Source: Paraburkholderia fungorum
GTDB lineage: Bacteria; Pseudomonadota; Gammaproteobacteria; Burkholderiales; Burkholderiaceae
DNA length: 64,000 nt
NCBI RefSeq assembly: GCF_900099835.1
Contig: NZ_FNKP01000003.1
Coordinates: 1,364,001 to 1,428,000 of the forward strand
Direction: 5' to 3'
The notes under the pieces were generated by a model. It was not told the origin of the DNA. It did not search any database and saw nothing but the letters and a program-made list of their open reading frames with translations. The translations under genes and the position numbers were made by a program. This document shows positions 51,430 through 61,603 of the stretch, one piece after another; the stretch's first letter is position 1; every line of letters begins with the position of its first letter.

Positions 51430-53217
51430 ATGAAAACGAAAACCCCATCCATGACCAATCTCCATAAACACCGTTCCCGCATGGTGACCGACGGCGTGAC
51501 GCGCGCGCCGCACCGTGCGTTTCTGCGCGCGACCGGGCTCGACGACGAGTCGATGCAGAAGCCGTTTGTGGCGATCGTCGATACGTTCGGCGAGAACACG
51601 CCATGTTCGATGTCGTTGAACCAGGTGTCCGACAATGCGCGGCTCGGCGTCGCTGCGGGCGGCGGCGTGCCGATTCGCGGCTCCGCCATCTCGGTATCCG
51701 ACGGCACCTCGATGAATCATGCGGGGATGCGCATGAGCCTCGTGTCGCGTGAGGTCGTCGCGGACAGCGTCGAGTTGTTCGTGCGCGCGCATGCGTACGA
51801 TGCGCTGGTCGGAGTTGCGGGTTGCGACAAGACCTTGCCCGGCATCCTGATGGGCATGGTTCGCGTCAACGTGCCCGGCGTGTTTCTGTTCGGCGGCGCG
51901 ATGCTGCCGGGCGTCGCGCCGGGGCAGATCCCGGGCGGCGCGGGCACGGGGCTGCAACGCCAGGCAACCATCCTCACCACCATCGAGGCGGTCGGCACCG
52001 CGCAACGCGGCGACATGACCCGCGCGCAACTCGATGCAATCGAGAAGCAGTGCACACCCACTGCCGGTTCGTGTCCCGGGCAGTTCACCGCGAATACCAT
52101 GGCGATGGTCGCCGAGACGCTCGGCCTCGCGCCGCTTGGCTCGGCGATGGTGCCGGCCGTCTATAGCGAGCGGATCGCGATTGCGCGGCGCGCGGGCGAA
52201 ACGGTGATGCGCACGCTGAAGGAGGGTGGCCCGCTGCCACGCGATCTGGTGACGCTCAAAAGCCTGGAAAACGCCTGTGCCGCAGTCGCCGCGACCGGCG
52301 GTTCGACCAACGCCGCGCTGCACATTCCGGCGATCGCTCATGAAGCCGGCATCCGCTTCACGCTCGACGATGTGCAGCGCGTGTTCGCACGCATTCCATT
52401 GATCGGCGATCTGCAGCCTGGTGGCCGCTATCTTGCGCAGGACCTGCATCACGCGGGCGGTGTGCCGGCGGTGCTCAATGCGTTGCTGGCAGGCGGCTTT
52501 CTGCACGGCGACGTTCCCACTCTCGAAGGCATCACACTGGAGCAGGCGTTACGTGACTACGCCGGCCCGGACGGGACCGTGGTGCGGTCGTGCGACGAAC
52601 CGCTCGGCGAGAACGGCGGCCTCGTGATCCTGCGCGGCAATCTCGCACCGGATGGCGCGTGTCTGAAAATCGCCGGACTCAAATGGCTGACCTTCTCGGG
52701 CAAGGCGCGGATCTTCGAATGCGAAGAAGACTGCATGGCGGTGGTCGCTGCCCGCGACTATCGCGAGGGCGAAGTGCTCGTGATTCGCAACGAAGGGCCG
52801 AAAGGCGGCCCCGGCATGCGCGAGATGCTCAGCGTGACGGCGGCGATCTATGGGCAGGGCATGGGCGAGAAAGTCGCGCTGCTGACCGATGGCCGGTTTT
52901 CCGGCGCGACGCGCGGCATGTGCATCGGCTATGTGGGACCGGAAGCCGCGATGGGCGGACCGATTGCGTTGCTGCGCGACGGCGATCTGATTCACATCGA
53001 TGCGCGCAGCGGCAGCTTGCGTGTCGATCTCTCCGACGAGCAGCTCGCGCAACGCCGCGCGGAGTTGCCCGCGCGCCCGAAGCGTCGACTCGCGGGCGTG
53101 CTGGAGAAATACGAAGCGCTGGTGCGGCCCGCGCATCTCGGCGCAGTCACGCATTCCGGCGCGCTCGACTGGCCCTACGATGCGCCGACTCACGGCGACG
53201 ACGGAGCCGTCGCGTGA
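51430..53217 (+). CDS. IlvD/Edd-family dehydratase, probably sugar-acid dehydratase
   Basis: 595 residues (ATG 51430; ATG 51451 is also possible). The three cluster-binding cysteines of the IlvD/Edd family are Cys59 ([12 protein letters not shown]), Cys132 ([11 protein letters not shown]) and Cys215 ([15 protein letters not shown]). The late motif [20 protein letters not shown] is also conserved. The family dehydrates 2,3-dihydroxy acids: branched-chain intermediates, gluconate-6-P, or free aldonic acids such as arabinonate, xylonate and galactonate. In an operon with two acid transporters and a beta-hydroxyacid dehydrogenase, a free sugar acid is the likely substrate. Its stop overlaps the next start (GTGA). 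Confidence 0.92.
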   Translation: MKTKTPSMTNLHKHRSRMVTDGVTRAPHRAFLRATGLDDESMQKPFVAIVDTFGENTPCSMSLNQVSDNARLGVAAGGGVPIRGSAISVSDGTSMNHAGMRMSLVSREVVADSVELFVRAHAYDALVGVAGCDKTLPGILMGMVRVNVPGVFLFGGAMLPGVAPGQIPGGAGTGLQRQATILTTIEAVGTAQRGDMTRAQLDAIEKQCTPTAGSCPGQFTANTMAMVAETLGLAPLGSAMVPAVYSERIAIARRAGETVMRTLKEGGPLPRDLVTLKSLENACAAVAATGGSTNAALHIPAIAHEAGIRFTLDDVQRVFARIPLIGDLQPGGRYLAQDLHHAGGVPAVLNALLAGGFLHGDVPTLEGITLEQALRDYAGPDGTVVRSCDEPLGENGGLVILRGNLAPDGACLKIAGLKWLTFSGKARIFECEEDCMAVVAARDYREGEVLVIRNEGPKGGPGMREMLSVTAAIYGQGMGEKVALLTDGRFSGATRGMCIGYVGPEAAMGGPIALLRDGDLIHIDARSGSLRVDLSDEQLAQRRAELPARPKRRLAGVLEKYEALVRPAHLGAVTHSGALDWPYDAPTHGDDGAVA

Positions 53218-54116
53218 GCGCGCGCCCGATCGGCTTTTGCGGTCTCGGTCTGATGGGGCTGCCGATGACACGCCGTCTCATCGACGCGGGGCACAGCGTG
53301 CGTGTGTGGAATCGCTCGCATGAGAAGGCGACGGCGCTGGCGGAGGAATCGTCAGCCGACGTCGGGGCTGCGCCACGGTGCGTCGCCTGCCGCACACCCG
53401 CCGAAGTCGCCAGGGCCGCCGACATGGTGATGCTATGTCTCGCCAACGCCGACGCGGTCGAAGCCGTCGTGTTCGGCGCTGACGGACTCGCCACCGGCGC
53501 ACGCGACGGCACCACGCTGGTCGACCATTCCACACTGTCGCCGTCGCAGACGATTGCGTTGGCCCAACGCTGGCACGCGCGCACAGGCGGCCACTGGATC
53601 GACGCGCCGGTTTCCGGCGGCACGGCAGGCGCGGCCGCCGGCACGCTGGCCGTGATGGCGGGCGGCTCGGCAAACGCGTTCGACGCAGCGACACCGGTGA
53701 TCGCCGCGTACGCAGCTCGTGTGACCCGGATGGGCGACAGCGGCGCGGGACAGGCCACCAAGCTCGCCAACCAGACCATCGTGATGACGACCATCGCGGC
53801 TCTCGCCGAGGCGACACGCCTTGCGCAACACGCGGGCATCGACGTTACGCGGATACCTGCCGCATTGCAGGGCGGATGGGCCGACTCGGTGCTGCTGCAA
53901 ACGCTGATGCCGAGAATGATCGAGCCGCCCGTTCGCGCATCCGGGACCATCCGCACGATGCTCAAGGATCTCGACGCAGTCGAAGCGCTCGCGGATGACT
54001 CGCGCGTGAGTCTGCCGGTTGCGTCGCTGGTGCGGCTGTGGCTCGCGCGAGCGGTGGAGCAGGGGCTCGGCGACGAGGATATTTCGCAGATCGTGCGCGT
54101 GCCGCTCGAAGCGTAG
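53214..54116 (+). CDS. Beta-hydroxyacid dehydrogenase family (HIBADH / tartronate semialdehyde reductase type)
   Basis: 300 residues from a GTG that overlaps the dehydratase stop (GTGA), so the start is well supported. NAD-binding motif [20 protein letters not shown], substrate motif [20 protein letters not shown], and catalytic Lys region [14 protein letters not shown]. The family interconverts 3-hydroxyisobutyrate, D-glycerate/tartronate semialdehyde and similar short hydroxyacids. Here it would act late in the sugar-acid pathway (inference). 105 bp separate it from the following symporter gene. Confidence 0.92.
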   Translation: MSARPIGFCGLGLMGLPMTRRLIDAGHSVRVWNRSHEKATALAEESSADVGAAPRCVACRTPAEVARAADMVMLCLANADAVEAVVFGADGLATGARDGTTLVDHSTLSPSQTIALAQRWHARTGGHWIDAPVSGGTAGAAAGTLAVMAGGSANAFDAATPVIAAYAARVTRMGDSGAGQATKLANQTIVMTTIAALAEATRLAQHAGIDVTRIPAALQGGWADSVLLQTLMPRMIEPPVRASGTIRTMLKDLDAVEALADDSRVSLPVASLVRLWLARAVEQGLGDEDISQIVRVPLEA

Positions 54117-54221
54117 TGACCCGATACGGTATCGCTGCAACCGGCTAGTTAAACCTGTACCAGCCGCCGCACGGCATGGCGTGCGCGCCGGGCCGCTCCT
54201 ATAAGCCATGCGTCAGGAGAC

Positions 54222-55556
54222 ATGATGCCAACCCTCGAAACCACCACGGCGCGCAGCGTCCCTTTCGACCGCCTGAGCACGAGCCAGTGGCGGCTGATCA
54301 TTCTCGCGAGTCTGGGCGGCGCGCTGGAGTTTTACGACTTTGTCGTCTACGGCGTGTTTGCGCAGTTCATCGGGCGCGCGTTTTTTTCGATGCTCGATCC
54401 GACCATGGCGTTGTTGCTGTCGTTCGCCGTGTTCGCTATCGGTTATCTGTCGCGGCCGATTGGCGGCGCCGTGCTGAGCTGGTTCGGCGATCGCTACGGA
54501 CGGCGGCGCGTGTTCATCGTCTCGGTGATCGTCGTGTCGCTGTCGACGATCGGCATGGGCCTCGTTCCCACCTACGCCAGTTGGGGCATTGCGGCGACCG
54601 TGGCGATGGTGCTGCTGCGGCTGATTCAGGGCTTCTGTCTCGGCGGCGAATTGCCGGGCTCGATTACCTACGTGGTCGAAACCGTGCCGCGCCGGGCCGG
54701 CTTTGTCTGCGGGATCGTGTTCTTTTGCGTGAACTCTGGCGTGCTGCTGGCAGCGGCTGTGAACCTCGGCGTCCACGCGCTTCTCACCCCCGACGATGTA
54801 GCCGCCTACGGTTGGCGGATTGCGTTTATCTTCGGCGGGATGATCGGCTTGCTGGGGTTCTGGTTGCGTCGAAAGCTCGAAGAGACGCCGGAATTCGCGC
54901 AGATGAAAGGCATGGCCGCAAAGCATCCCTTTGCCGAACTGATGCGCGACTATTGGCGTCCGGTGTTGATCGGCGTTTTGACGACGGCGGCGACGGCGGC
55001 TTATAACGGCTTGCTGTTCGCCCACATGCCGGCCTATCTCGACAAGGTGTTGCACTACGATCCGCGGCAGGTCGCGCTGGGTCAGAACGTTGCGCTGGCG
55101 ACGGCGTCAATCGGAATTCTGCTGGTTGGACGGCTCGGGGATAGCGTGGCGCGGCGTCATCTGATGCGTGCCGGTGCATTGTTGCTGATTGTGCTGACCA
55201 TGCCGTTTTATCACGCGGCTGCCGGCCACCGGATCGATCTGATTGCGCTGATGTTTCTCGGTGGGCTGGGCGCGGCTTTAATCAACGGCACTTTTGCTTG
55301 CATCATCGCCGATATGTTTCCGACGCGCGTGCGCTTTAGCGGTGTAGCGCTGGCATTCAATCTGAGCTTCACAATCTTTAGCGGGACCGCACCGCTTGTC
55401 GGTACATGGCTGATTGCACGCACGGGCGATGCCGCTGCGCCGGGCTACTTCATGGTGGCGTGCGCCGCATTGACGCTTGCAGCGACGTTTGGATTGAAGA
55501 GCCTGAGCGGGCGGATTGGAGCGCCGGGGTTGGCGATGGCTTCAGTTGAGCAGTAG
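54222..55556 (+). CDS. MFS transporter, metabolite:H+ symporter (MHS) family
   Basis: 444 residues with TCAGGAG before the ATG. The MHS family signatures are visible: ASLGGALEFYDFVVYGVFAQ near the start, the loop FGDRYGRRRVFIVSVIVVSL, and LIQGFCLGGELPGSITYVVE. Relatives (ShiA, KgtP, CitA) take up organic acids. It is the second transporter in this operon, and the two may handle different acids or stereoisomers. A strong hairpin lies downstream at 55694. Confidence 0.92.
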   Translation: MMPTLETTTARSVPFDRLSTSQWRLIILASLGGALEFYDFVVYGVFAQFIGRAFFSMLDPTMALLLSFAVFAIGYLSRPIGGAVLSWFGDRYGRRRVFIVSVIVVSLSTIGMGLVPTYASWGIAATVAMVLLRLIQGFCLGGELPGSITYVVETVPRRAGFVCGIVFFCVNSGVLLAAAVNLGVHALLTPDDVAAYGWRIAFIFGGMIGLLGFWLRRKLEETPEFAQMKGMAAKHPFAELMRDYWRPVLIGVLTTAATAAYNGLLFAHMPAYLDKVLHYDPRQVALGQNVALATASIGILLVGRLGDSVARRHLMRAGALLLIVLTMPFYHAAAGHRIDLIALMFLGGLGAALINGTFACIIADMFPTRVRFSGVALAFNLSFTIFSGTAPLVGTWLIARTGDAAAPGYFMVACAALTLAATFGLKSLSGRIGAPGLAMASVEQ

Positions 55557-55693
55557 TCCGCCGGCTTCGAAGGGATTCATACGATCGGGGCGAAGCATAC
55601 TGATACGCAACTAACTGTCATTGGCCGACCCCGCTTTTCACCGCTTCGCCACACACCCGTTCGGCAGAAGTAAGGGAGGGTCCGCCACCGTGC

Positions 55694-55718
55694 GGACGGT
55701 GCAGTGGTTGCACCGTCC
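55694..55718. repeat. Perfect 10-bp stem hairpin between convergent genes
   Basis: GGACGGTGCA-GTGGT-TGCACCGTCC forms a very stable hairpin in the 220-bp gap between the MHS gene (plus) and kbaZ (minus). No T-run follows on either strand, so it is not a standard rho-independent terminator. It may still block transcripts or be a REP-like element. Confidence 0.55.
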
Positions 55719-55776
55719 AAAGGACAAAACAAACCCTCTCGCGGTGACCGAAGACGGTGCCCGCTCTTCCGCGATG

Positions 55777-57081
55777 TCACACCGGCTTTACGCCGCAAGC
55801 CTTCGCATACGCGCGGATTACTTCGCGCACCTTACTGCGCACAATGCTCTCGGGCGAGCCGTCGATAGCACCGCGTCGCACTTCCCAATACTGGGTCGGC
55901 AGGAACTGGCTCAGCAGGTTTTCAGGGATCGTCACGCTGGCTAGATTGCTCAGCAGCTTGTGCGCGGCTGCATCGATTTCAGGATCGGCCCAGTAGTAAC
56001 GCACGCGATCGCTGTAGCTATACGTGCGCAGCAGGCGCGTCGTACGCGCGTCGCCGTGATAGTACTTTTCCCAGTTTCCCGGACGACGCAGCATCACCGC
56101 TTCAACCACGTCACGCAGCCCCGAGCGCTCGCTGTCAGGCAGCAGATCGGGCAACAGCGCGGCTTCGATATCGGCGAGCGCATACAGCGCCTCGCGCAGC
56201 GCGAAGGTGACGCCCGGGCCCACTTTCAGGATCGCGAAGCCGTCTCGTACCAATGCATCGAGCGCTTCGGGTTTCTGATAATCGGTCGAATGTGCTTCGA
56301 AGACCATGCCGGGCAGGTCCTTCAGCGCCTCCGACAAACCGGTCGCGAGTTCCGGCCGGTAGTCGATCACCTTCGTATGATCGAATTCGACGCCTGGCTG
56401 CACCACTAGCGCAATCACGCGTTGCCATGCGTCGTCGAGCTGGCGCGCGCGCCACGCGTCGCGGTGTACCGCGACTGTTTCGAGCGCCGCGAGGCGGCTG
56501 GTCACATCGACGGTATTGAGCGTTTCGCTCGCACCGCCCGGCACCGGCACTTCGGTGCCGACCACGTAGACCGGCGGGCGGCCATTGCCCAACCGCGCTG
56601 CGGCGGCCTCGGCGACCGCACACAAACGCGACGCCCGTTCGGCGACCACGCTGTCGGACAGCCGTTCTGGATCGCCGCCGCAGGCCATGCTGGTATCGAG
56701 GTGAATCTTCGTGAAACCGGCGGACACGTACGCGTCGATCAACGTATCGGCGCGCGTCATCGCTTCGTCGGCAGGAAGGTGGCGCCACGCGTTAGGGCCG
56801 AGGTGGTCGCCGCCGAGAATCAGGTGCTCGCGCGCAAAGCCGGTGTCGTCGGCGATGCTGTGGACAAAGCGAACGAAGTCGGCGGGCTTCATGCCGGTAT
56901 AGCCGCCGAACTGGTCAACCTGGTTCGACGTCGATTCGACGAGCAGCGGTGTGCCGTCCTCGCGTGCCTGTTCCATCGCGGCCGCGAGCACCCAGGGGTG
57001 CGCAGAACAGATCGAATAAATGCCCTTCAACGATGCAGCGGCCGGATGTCCGTTCGACAGACGGGAGACGATGTCAGACAT
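55777..57081 (-). CDS. kbaZ: Tagatose-1,6-bisphosphate aldolase, non-catalytic subunit (KbaZ/GatZ)
   Basis: 434 residues from the ATG at 57081, with CGGAGA upstream; it overlaps the kinase gene by 8 bp. The KbaZ/GatZ family is clear: GIYSICSAHPWVLAAAMEQA, VESTSNQVDQFGGYTGMKP, LGGDHLGPNAWRHLPADEAM, and HLDTSMACGGDP. In enterobacteria GatZ/KbaZ stabilises the catalytic GatY/KbaY aldolase, which splits tagatose-1,6-bisphosphate. No GatY-like gene is in the window, so it either pairs with a distant subunit or works alone. It is the last gene of the DeoR-regulated sugar operon. Confidence 0.92.
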   Translation of the reverse strand: MSDIVSRLSNGHPAAASLKGIYSICSAHPWVLAAAMEQAREDGTPLLVESTSNQVDQFGGYTGMKPADFVRFVHSIADDTGFAREHLILGGDHLGPNAWRHLPADEAMTRADTLIDAYVSAGFTKIHLDTSMACGGDPERLSDSVVAERASRLCAVAEAAAARLGNGRPPVYVVGTEVPVPGGASETLNTVDVTSRLAALETVAVHRDAWRARQLDDAWQRVIALVVQPGVEFDHTKVIDYRPELATGLSEALKDLPGMVFEAHSTDYQKPEALDALVRDGFAILKVGPGVTFALREALYALADIEAALLPDLLPDSERSGLRDVVEAVMLRRPGNWEKYYHGDARTTRLLRTYSYSDRVRYYWADPEIDAAAHKLLSNLASVTIPENLLSQFLPTQYWEVRRGAIDGSPESIVRSKVREVIRAYAKACGVKPV

Positions 57082-58057
57082 GGTGAATCTCCGTTTTCGC
57101 GATGAATTCATCGAGTTCCGCCAGAGTCGCGGTGCCTTCCATCGGACCGCGTACGGTGACTGCACGCGCGCCGCTCGCGCACGCGTAGCGCAACGACTGT
57201 TCGATGCTCATTCCCTGCGACCAGCACGCGATATAGGTCGCGCCGAAGCAGTCGCCCGCACCGGTCGGATCGATTTCGTCGACCACGAATGCGGGCAGGT
57301 GAATCTCGCGTGTGCCGTCGTAATAGCTGCAACCGTCCTTGCCGCGCTTGACGACGACTTCCCGCACGCCGCGCTCGAGCAATTCGTCGATCGCCGCGCG
57401 CTCCGAACTCGCGCTTGCCAGCAGCGTCACTTCGTGGCCGCTCGGCAGGAACACGTCGGTGTAGTCGAGGATGAAATCGAGTGCCTCGCGCATCTCGGGA
57501 ATCCTTAGCATTTCCTTGCGGATGTTCGGATCGAAGCTGACTGTCCCGCCTTGTCCCTTGACCGTCTCGATCATCTTTTTCATCGCTTCGATGATCCTGA
57601 ACGAGAACAGCGACGAGCCCATCACATGAAAATGGCTGCAGTCTTTCAACTGTTCGTCGCGGATATTCGCCACCGAAAAGCGTGCCGACGCGCTGTTCGT
57701 GATGTTGAAGATGAAGTCGCGTTCACCGTCTTCCCGATAGGTGACGAACGCGCTGCCGGTCGTCGCGTCCTTGATCACGGCAATGCCGGACACGTCGACA
57801 CCGTCGTGGCGCAGGCGTTCGACGTTCAGCGTACCGAAATCGTCGGCACCGACACAGCCGATCATCGCGCAGCGGCTGCCCATGTGCGCGACCTGGTCGA
57901 TGAAAATGGCCGGCGCGCCGCTCGCATACGGTCCGATCAGCGTGCCTGGCTGGCGAAACGACTGGCCACGTTCGGTCGCCATGATTTCGACGAGAATCTC
58001 GCCCATTGTCAGGATGGCACCGTCCGTTCTAGCGGAAGTTTTTTTCAGATCAGGCAT
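57074..58057 (-). CDS. PfkB/ribokinase-family sugar kinase
   Basis: 327 residues from the ATG at 58057, which overlaps the permease stop. The N-terminal GEILVEIMATERGQSFRQPG and GGxx-type sugar region are followed by VGADDFGTLNVERLRHDGVD. The C-terminal PfkB signature is VVDEIDPTGAGDCFGATYIA, with the catalytic Asp in GAGD. It phosphorylates a ketose or related sugar taken up by the adjoining ABC importer, and KbaZ next door suggests that tagatose or a related ketohexose phosphate is formed (inference). Confidence 0.92.
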   Translation of the reverse strand: MPDLKKTSARTDGAILTMGEILVEIMATERGQSFRQPGTLIGPYASGAPAIFIDQVAHMGSRCAMIGCVGADDFGTLNVERLRHDGVDVSGIAVIKDATTGSAFVTYREDGERDFIFNITNSASARFSVANIRDEQLKDCSHFHVMGSSLFSFRIIEAMKKMIETVKGQGGTVSFDPNIRKEMLRIPEMREALDFILDYTDVFLPSGHEVTLLASASSERAAIDELLERGVREVVVKRGKDGCSYYDGTREIHLPAFVVDEIDPTGAGDCFGATYIACWSQGMSIEQSLRYACASGARAVTVRGPMEGTATLAELDEFIAKTEIHHV

Positions 58058-59066
58058 GGCGCTTCTTCGTTTGAACATCGATGCAGACGGCGACGAGAAT
58101 CACGACGCCTTTCACGATGAGTTGGTAGAAATAGGGGACGCTCAGCAGGTTCATGCCGTTATTGATCACGCCGATGATCAACGCACCGATCAGCGTGCCC
58201 ATGATGGTTCCGTAGCCGCCGCTCAGGCTGGTGCCGCCGAGCACGGCCGCAGCAATCGCGTCGAGTTCGTAGCCCATCCCGGCGTTCGGTTGCGCGGAGT
58301 AGAGGCGGGACGTCATCAGCACGCCGCCGATGCTCGCCATCAGCCCCGAAATCATGAAAATGCCGATCCGCAGGCGGCTGACGTTAATGCCCGAATACAG
58401 CGCGGCTTCGCGGTTGCCGCCTGCCAGATAGGCTTTGCGTCCGAACACGGTGCGCGACAGAACGAAGTGATTGATCAGCAGTAACGCCGCGAGCACCCAG
58501 ATCGGAAACGCGATGCCGAGCAGTGTGCCGTTGCCGAGCGCGGCGAAGCGGTCGTCGTCGACGGAAATCGGCAGACCGTTCGACGTGATATATGCGAAGC
58601 CGCGGAACACGCCCATCGTCGCGACCGTCACGATGAACGACGGGATGGTCAGCATCGCGGACAACGCGCCGTTGATCCAGCCGAGCACCAGCCCTGCCAG
58701 CATCGCGGCGAGCACCGCGAGCGCCGGATGCAAGCCGTGCTGCATGGCGAACGCGGCGATCCCGCCGACCAGCGCCATCACCGCGCCGACCGACAGGTCG
58801 ATGTCGCCGAGCAGCAGCACATAGGTCATGCCGAAGCCGAGAATCGCGATGATCGACACCTGCATCACGATGTTCAGCAGATTGTTCAGCGCGAGGAAAT
58901 TCGACGATAGCAATGCAAACAGCACGCACAGCGCGATCAGACCGCAGACGATGCCGCCGTATTGGCGCAGGAGTCGCGACAGCGCGCCGCGGCCCGCCGA
59001 CGGGCTTCGCTTGCCGTCGCCATCCTTGCCGGTTTGCGGCTCCGCCTGAAGAGAAGTGGATTTCAT
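58050..59066 (-). CDS. Ribose-type sugar ABC transporter permease (RbsC-like)
   Basis: 338 residues with a hydrophilic ~30-residue N-terminus, then 8-10 helices. RbsC signatures: GFGMTYVLLLGDIDLSVGAV, IPSFIVTVATMGVFRGFAYI, and NAGMGYELDAIAAAVLGGTS. It forms the channel of a carbohydrate uptake (CUT2) system with the ATPase and binding protein encoded upstream. It overlaps the ATPase gene by 4 bp and the kinase start by 8 bp. Confidence 0.94.
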   Translation of the reverse strand: MKSTSLQAEPQTGKDGDGKRSPSAGRGALSRLLRQYGGIVCGLIALCVLFALLSSNFLALNNLLNIVMQVSIIAILGFGMTYVLLLGDIDLSVGAVMALVGGIAAFAMQHGLHPALAVLAAMLAGLVLGWINGALSAMLTIPSFIVTVATMGVFRGFAYITSNGLPISVDDDRFAALGNGTLLGIAFPIWVLAALLLINHFVLSRTVFGRKAYLAGGNREAALYSGINVSRLRIGIFMISGLMASIGGVLMTSRLYSAQPNAGMGYELDAIAAAVLGGTSLSGGYGTIMGTLIGALIIGVINNGMNLLSVPYFYQLIVKGVVILVAVCIDVQTKKRHA

Positions 59067-60667
59067 GACTGCATGGCTCCCGTTGCATACGACATGACGG
59101 TTTCGGGCGTGAGCCCGGCCGTGTCGAACTGTTTGACGATCCGCTTTTCGCGCATGACCACGAGGCGGTCGCTCATCGCGAGTGCCTCGGGCAATTCGGA
59201 CGACACCAGCACGATGGCGGTGCCCGCTGCGGCAAGTTCACGAATCACGCGATAGATTTCGAATTTGGCGCCGACATCGACGCCGCGTGTCGGCTCGTCG
59301 AGGATCAGCAGTTTCGGCTTCAGCGCGAGCCATTTCGAGAACACGACTTTTTGCTGATTGCCGCCGCTGAGGTCTCCGACGCGTTGATACGGACCGTGCG
59401 CCTTGATATTCATCTGCGTGATCGCACTGGCCGTTTCGTCGTTTTCGAAGCGGCTGCGCAGGATGCCGAAACGTGAGCCTTTGCGCTCGAAACTCGCCAT
59501 CGTCACGTTTTGCGCGATCGAGTGCATCAACACGAGACCTTGATGTTTGCGGTCTTCGGTGACGAAGGCGATGCCGGCGGAGATGGCGTTTTCCGGCGAG
59601 CGCAACTTCAGACGTTTGCCGTCCATCACGATCTCGCCAGACGGGCGCCCGATGCCGAACAGCGCGTTCATCACGTCGGAGCGGCCCGCGCCGATCAGGC
59701 CGAAGAAGCCGACTATTTCGCCCGGATGCACGTCGAACGAGATGTCGTTGAATTTCGTGTCGAGCGTCAGTCCGCGCACGTCGAGCAGCGCTTTCCCGCC
59801 GCGCAGGTAGGGCGTGGCCCGGCGCGGATAGACGTCGCTCATTTCGCGGCCGACCATCAACGTGATCAGCGCGCCGATGGTCGTGTCGGTTTTGTTTTCG
59901 GTGGCGATGTAGCGACCGTCGCGCATGACCGAAATATCGTCGGAGATGCGCATGATTTCGTCCATCCGGTGCGAGATGTAGACGATCGCCTTGCCGCGCG
60001 CCTTCAGCTTCATCACGATGTCGAACAGCAGATCGGCGTCGCGATCGGATAGCGACGAGGTCGGTTCGTCCATGATCACGAGATCGGCATCGCGGCTGAG
60101 CGCCTTGGCGATTTCGACCAGTTGCCGCTGCGCCATCGACAGCTTCGACACGGACGCAGCCGGGTCGATCGGGATGCCGAGTTCGACGAGCAGTTCATGC
60201 GTGCGGCGCGTCAATTCACGGAAATCGACGACGCCGAAACGCCGCGGCTCGTGGCCCGCGAAGATGTTCTCCGCGACGCTCAGGTTCGCGGCGAGGCTGA
60301 GTTCCTGATAGATGATCGACACGCCCGCATGCTGTGCGTCGGCGGGGCGGCTGAACACAACGGGTTGGCCGTCGAGCAGCAGTTCGCCGCGCGTCGGCTG
60401 GTAGACACCCGCGAGGATTTTCATCAGCGTGGACTTGCCCGCGCCGTTCTCGCCGAGCAGTGTGTGCACGCGGCCGCGCCGGAGCTTGAGCGACACATCC
60501 TTGATCGCCTCGACCGGCCCGAACGACTTCGCGATTCCGCGCAGTTCGAGCAGCGGTGCGACCGCTTCGGGACGCAGGCTAGCGGCGCCAGGGATCGCGT
60601 CCGCCACGCCGCTCGGCGATGATGGCCGGCCCGGACCGGGCCGGTTTGCGTCAGCGCGAACGCTCAT
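59063..60667 (-). CDS. Ribose-type sugar ABC transporter ATPase (RbsA-like, two domains)
   Basis: 534 residues. The first ATPase domain has Walker A GENGAGKST, signature-region LSMAQRQL and Walker B ADLVIMDEPTSSLSD. The second is degenerate at Walker A (GLIGAGRSD) but keeps LSGGNQQK and LLILDEPTRGVDVG, the normal CUT2 pattern. A ~35-residue N-terminal extension is Pro/Arg-rich and may not be original; the start overlaps the binding-protein stop by 4 bp. It energises the RbsC-like permease. Confidence 0.94.
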   Translation of the reverse strand: MSVRADANRPGPGRPSSPSGVADAIPGAASLRPEAVAPLLELRGIAKSFGPVEAIKDVSLKLRRGRVHTLLGENGAGKSTLMKILAGVYQPTRGELLLDGQPVVFSRPADAQHAGVSIIYQELSLAANLSVAENIFAGHEPRRFGVVDFRELTRRTHELLVELGIPIDPAASVSKLSMAQRQLVEIAKALSRDADLVIMDEPTSSLSDRDADLLFDIVMKLKARGKAIVYISHRMDEIMRISDDISVMRDGRYIATENKTDTTIGALITLMVGREMSDVYPRRATPYLRGGKALLDVRGLTLDTKFNDISFDVHPGEIVGFFGLIGAGRSDVMNALFGIGRPSGEIVMDGKRLKLRSPENAISAGIAFVTEDRKHQGLVLMHSIAQNVTMASFERKGSRFGILRSRFENDETASAITQMNIKAHGPYQRVGDLSGGNQQKVVFSKWLALKPKLLILDEPTRGVDVGAKFEIYRVIRELAAAGTAIVLVSSELPEALAMSDRLVVMREKRIVKQFDTAGLTPETVMSYATGAMQS

Positions 60668-61584
60668 TTTGCGGCTTCTTTGGCGTTTTCATGCAGGTAG
60701 ACGCCGGGCGTCACCGGAATCGTCTTCGCGACCGTCTGCTTACCCGCGACCTTGACTGCGGTATCGACCGCGAGCGCTCCCATCCTTTCCGGATACTGAC
60801 GGATCACACCGACGAAGTTCGGATTCTTGTCGACGGCGGCGCGTGCTTCGGGCATGCCGTCGAAGCCGATGATCTTGACGTGATTGCCCGCCGACTTGCC
60901 GGCTACCGCCGCGGCCATCGCCGCATCGTCTCCGAAACCGAAAATGCCGTCGAGATCGGGATGCGCCTGCAACATGTTCTGCGCGGCGCTCAGCGCGTCT
61001 GCGCGCGTGATGCCCGGCTGCACCGCCACGACCTGCACCCCCGGACAGCCGCCGAGCGCCTTCTTGAAGCCGTTCACCCGATCGATCACCGACTGGATGG
61101 TCGGATAGTCGATGATGCCGACCTTGCCCTTGCCGCCCAGCACCTTGCACATCAACTGCCCCGCGCTCTGGCCGCCGGCGTAGTTGTCCGTCGCGATGTG
61201 CGAGGCGACTTCAACGCCTTGCGCCTGAATATCGACGGTGATCACCGGGATGCCTGCGTGTTCGGCAGTCAGCACGGCGGCCTTGACGCCCTTCGAATCG
61301 ACGGGCGAGAGCACGATCACATCGACCTTGCGCGTCACGAAGTCCTGGACGTCGGCAATCTGCTTGCTCAGATCCTGGTTCGCAATCGAAATATCGAGTT
61401 GCGCGTGATCCTTGGCCGCTTCCTGCTTCATCGCGTCAGCCAGCGCGACGTAAAACGGATGCTGCTGGGTCAGCAGCGACACGCCGATTTTCACGTCGGC
61501 CGCATGAGCCGCGGGCGAAGCCGCGATCAACGTGGCGCCTGCGATGGCGGACAGCATTGCCGTGAATGAAGTGCGCTTTGTCAT
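60664..61584 (-). CDS. Sugar ABC transporter periplasmic binding protein (RbsB-like)
   Basis: 306 residues from the ATG at 61584 with AAGGAAG upstream. Signal peptide cleaved near AHA-AD, then the family 4 (Peripla_BP) fold: ADVKIGVSLLTQQHPFYVAL, VDVIVLSPVDSKGVKAAVLT, IPVITVDIQ, DGIFGFGDDAAMAAAVAGKS, and IIGFDGMPEARAAVD. It delivers sugar to the CUT2 importer. The gene lies 19 bp downstream of the DeoR-type regulator on the same strand, so regulator and importer are probably co-transcribed. Confidence 0.93.
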   Translation of the reverse strand: MTKRTSFTAMLSAIAGATLIAASPAAHAADVKIGVSLLTQQHPFYVALADAMKQEAAKDHAQLDISIANQDLSKQIADVQDFVTRKVDVIVLSPVDSKGVKAAVLTAEHAGIPVITVDIQAQGVEVASHIATDNYAGGQSAGQLMCKVLGGKGKVGIIDYPTIQSVIDRVNGFKKALGGCPGVQVVAVQPGITRADALSAAQNMLQAHPDLDGIFGFGDDAAMAAAVAGKSAGNHVKIIGFDGMPEARAAVDKNPNFVGVIRQYPERMGALAVDTAVKVAGKQTVAKTIPVTPGVYLHENAKEAAK

Positions 61585-61603
61585 GTCTCTTCCTTTGATT
61601 GGA

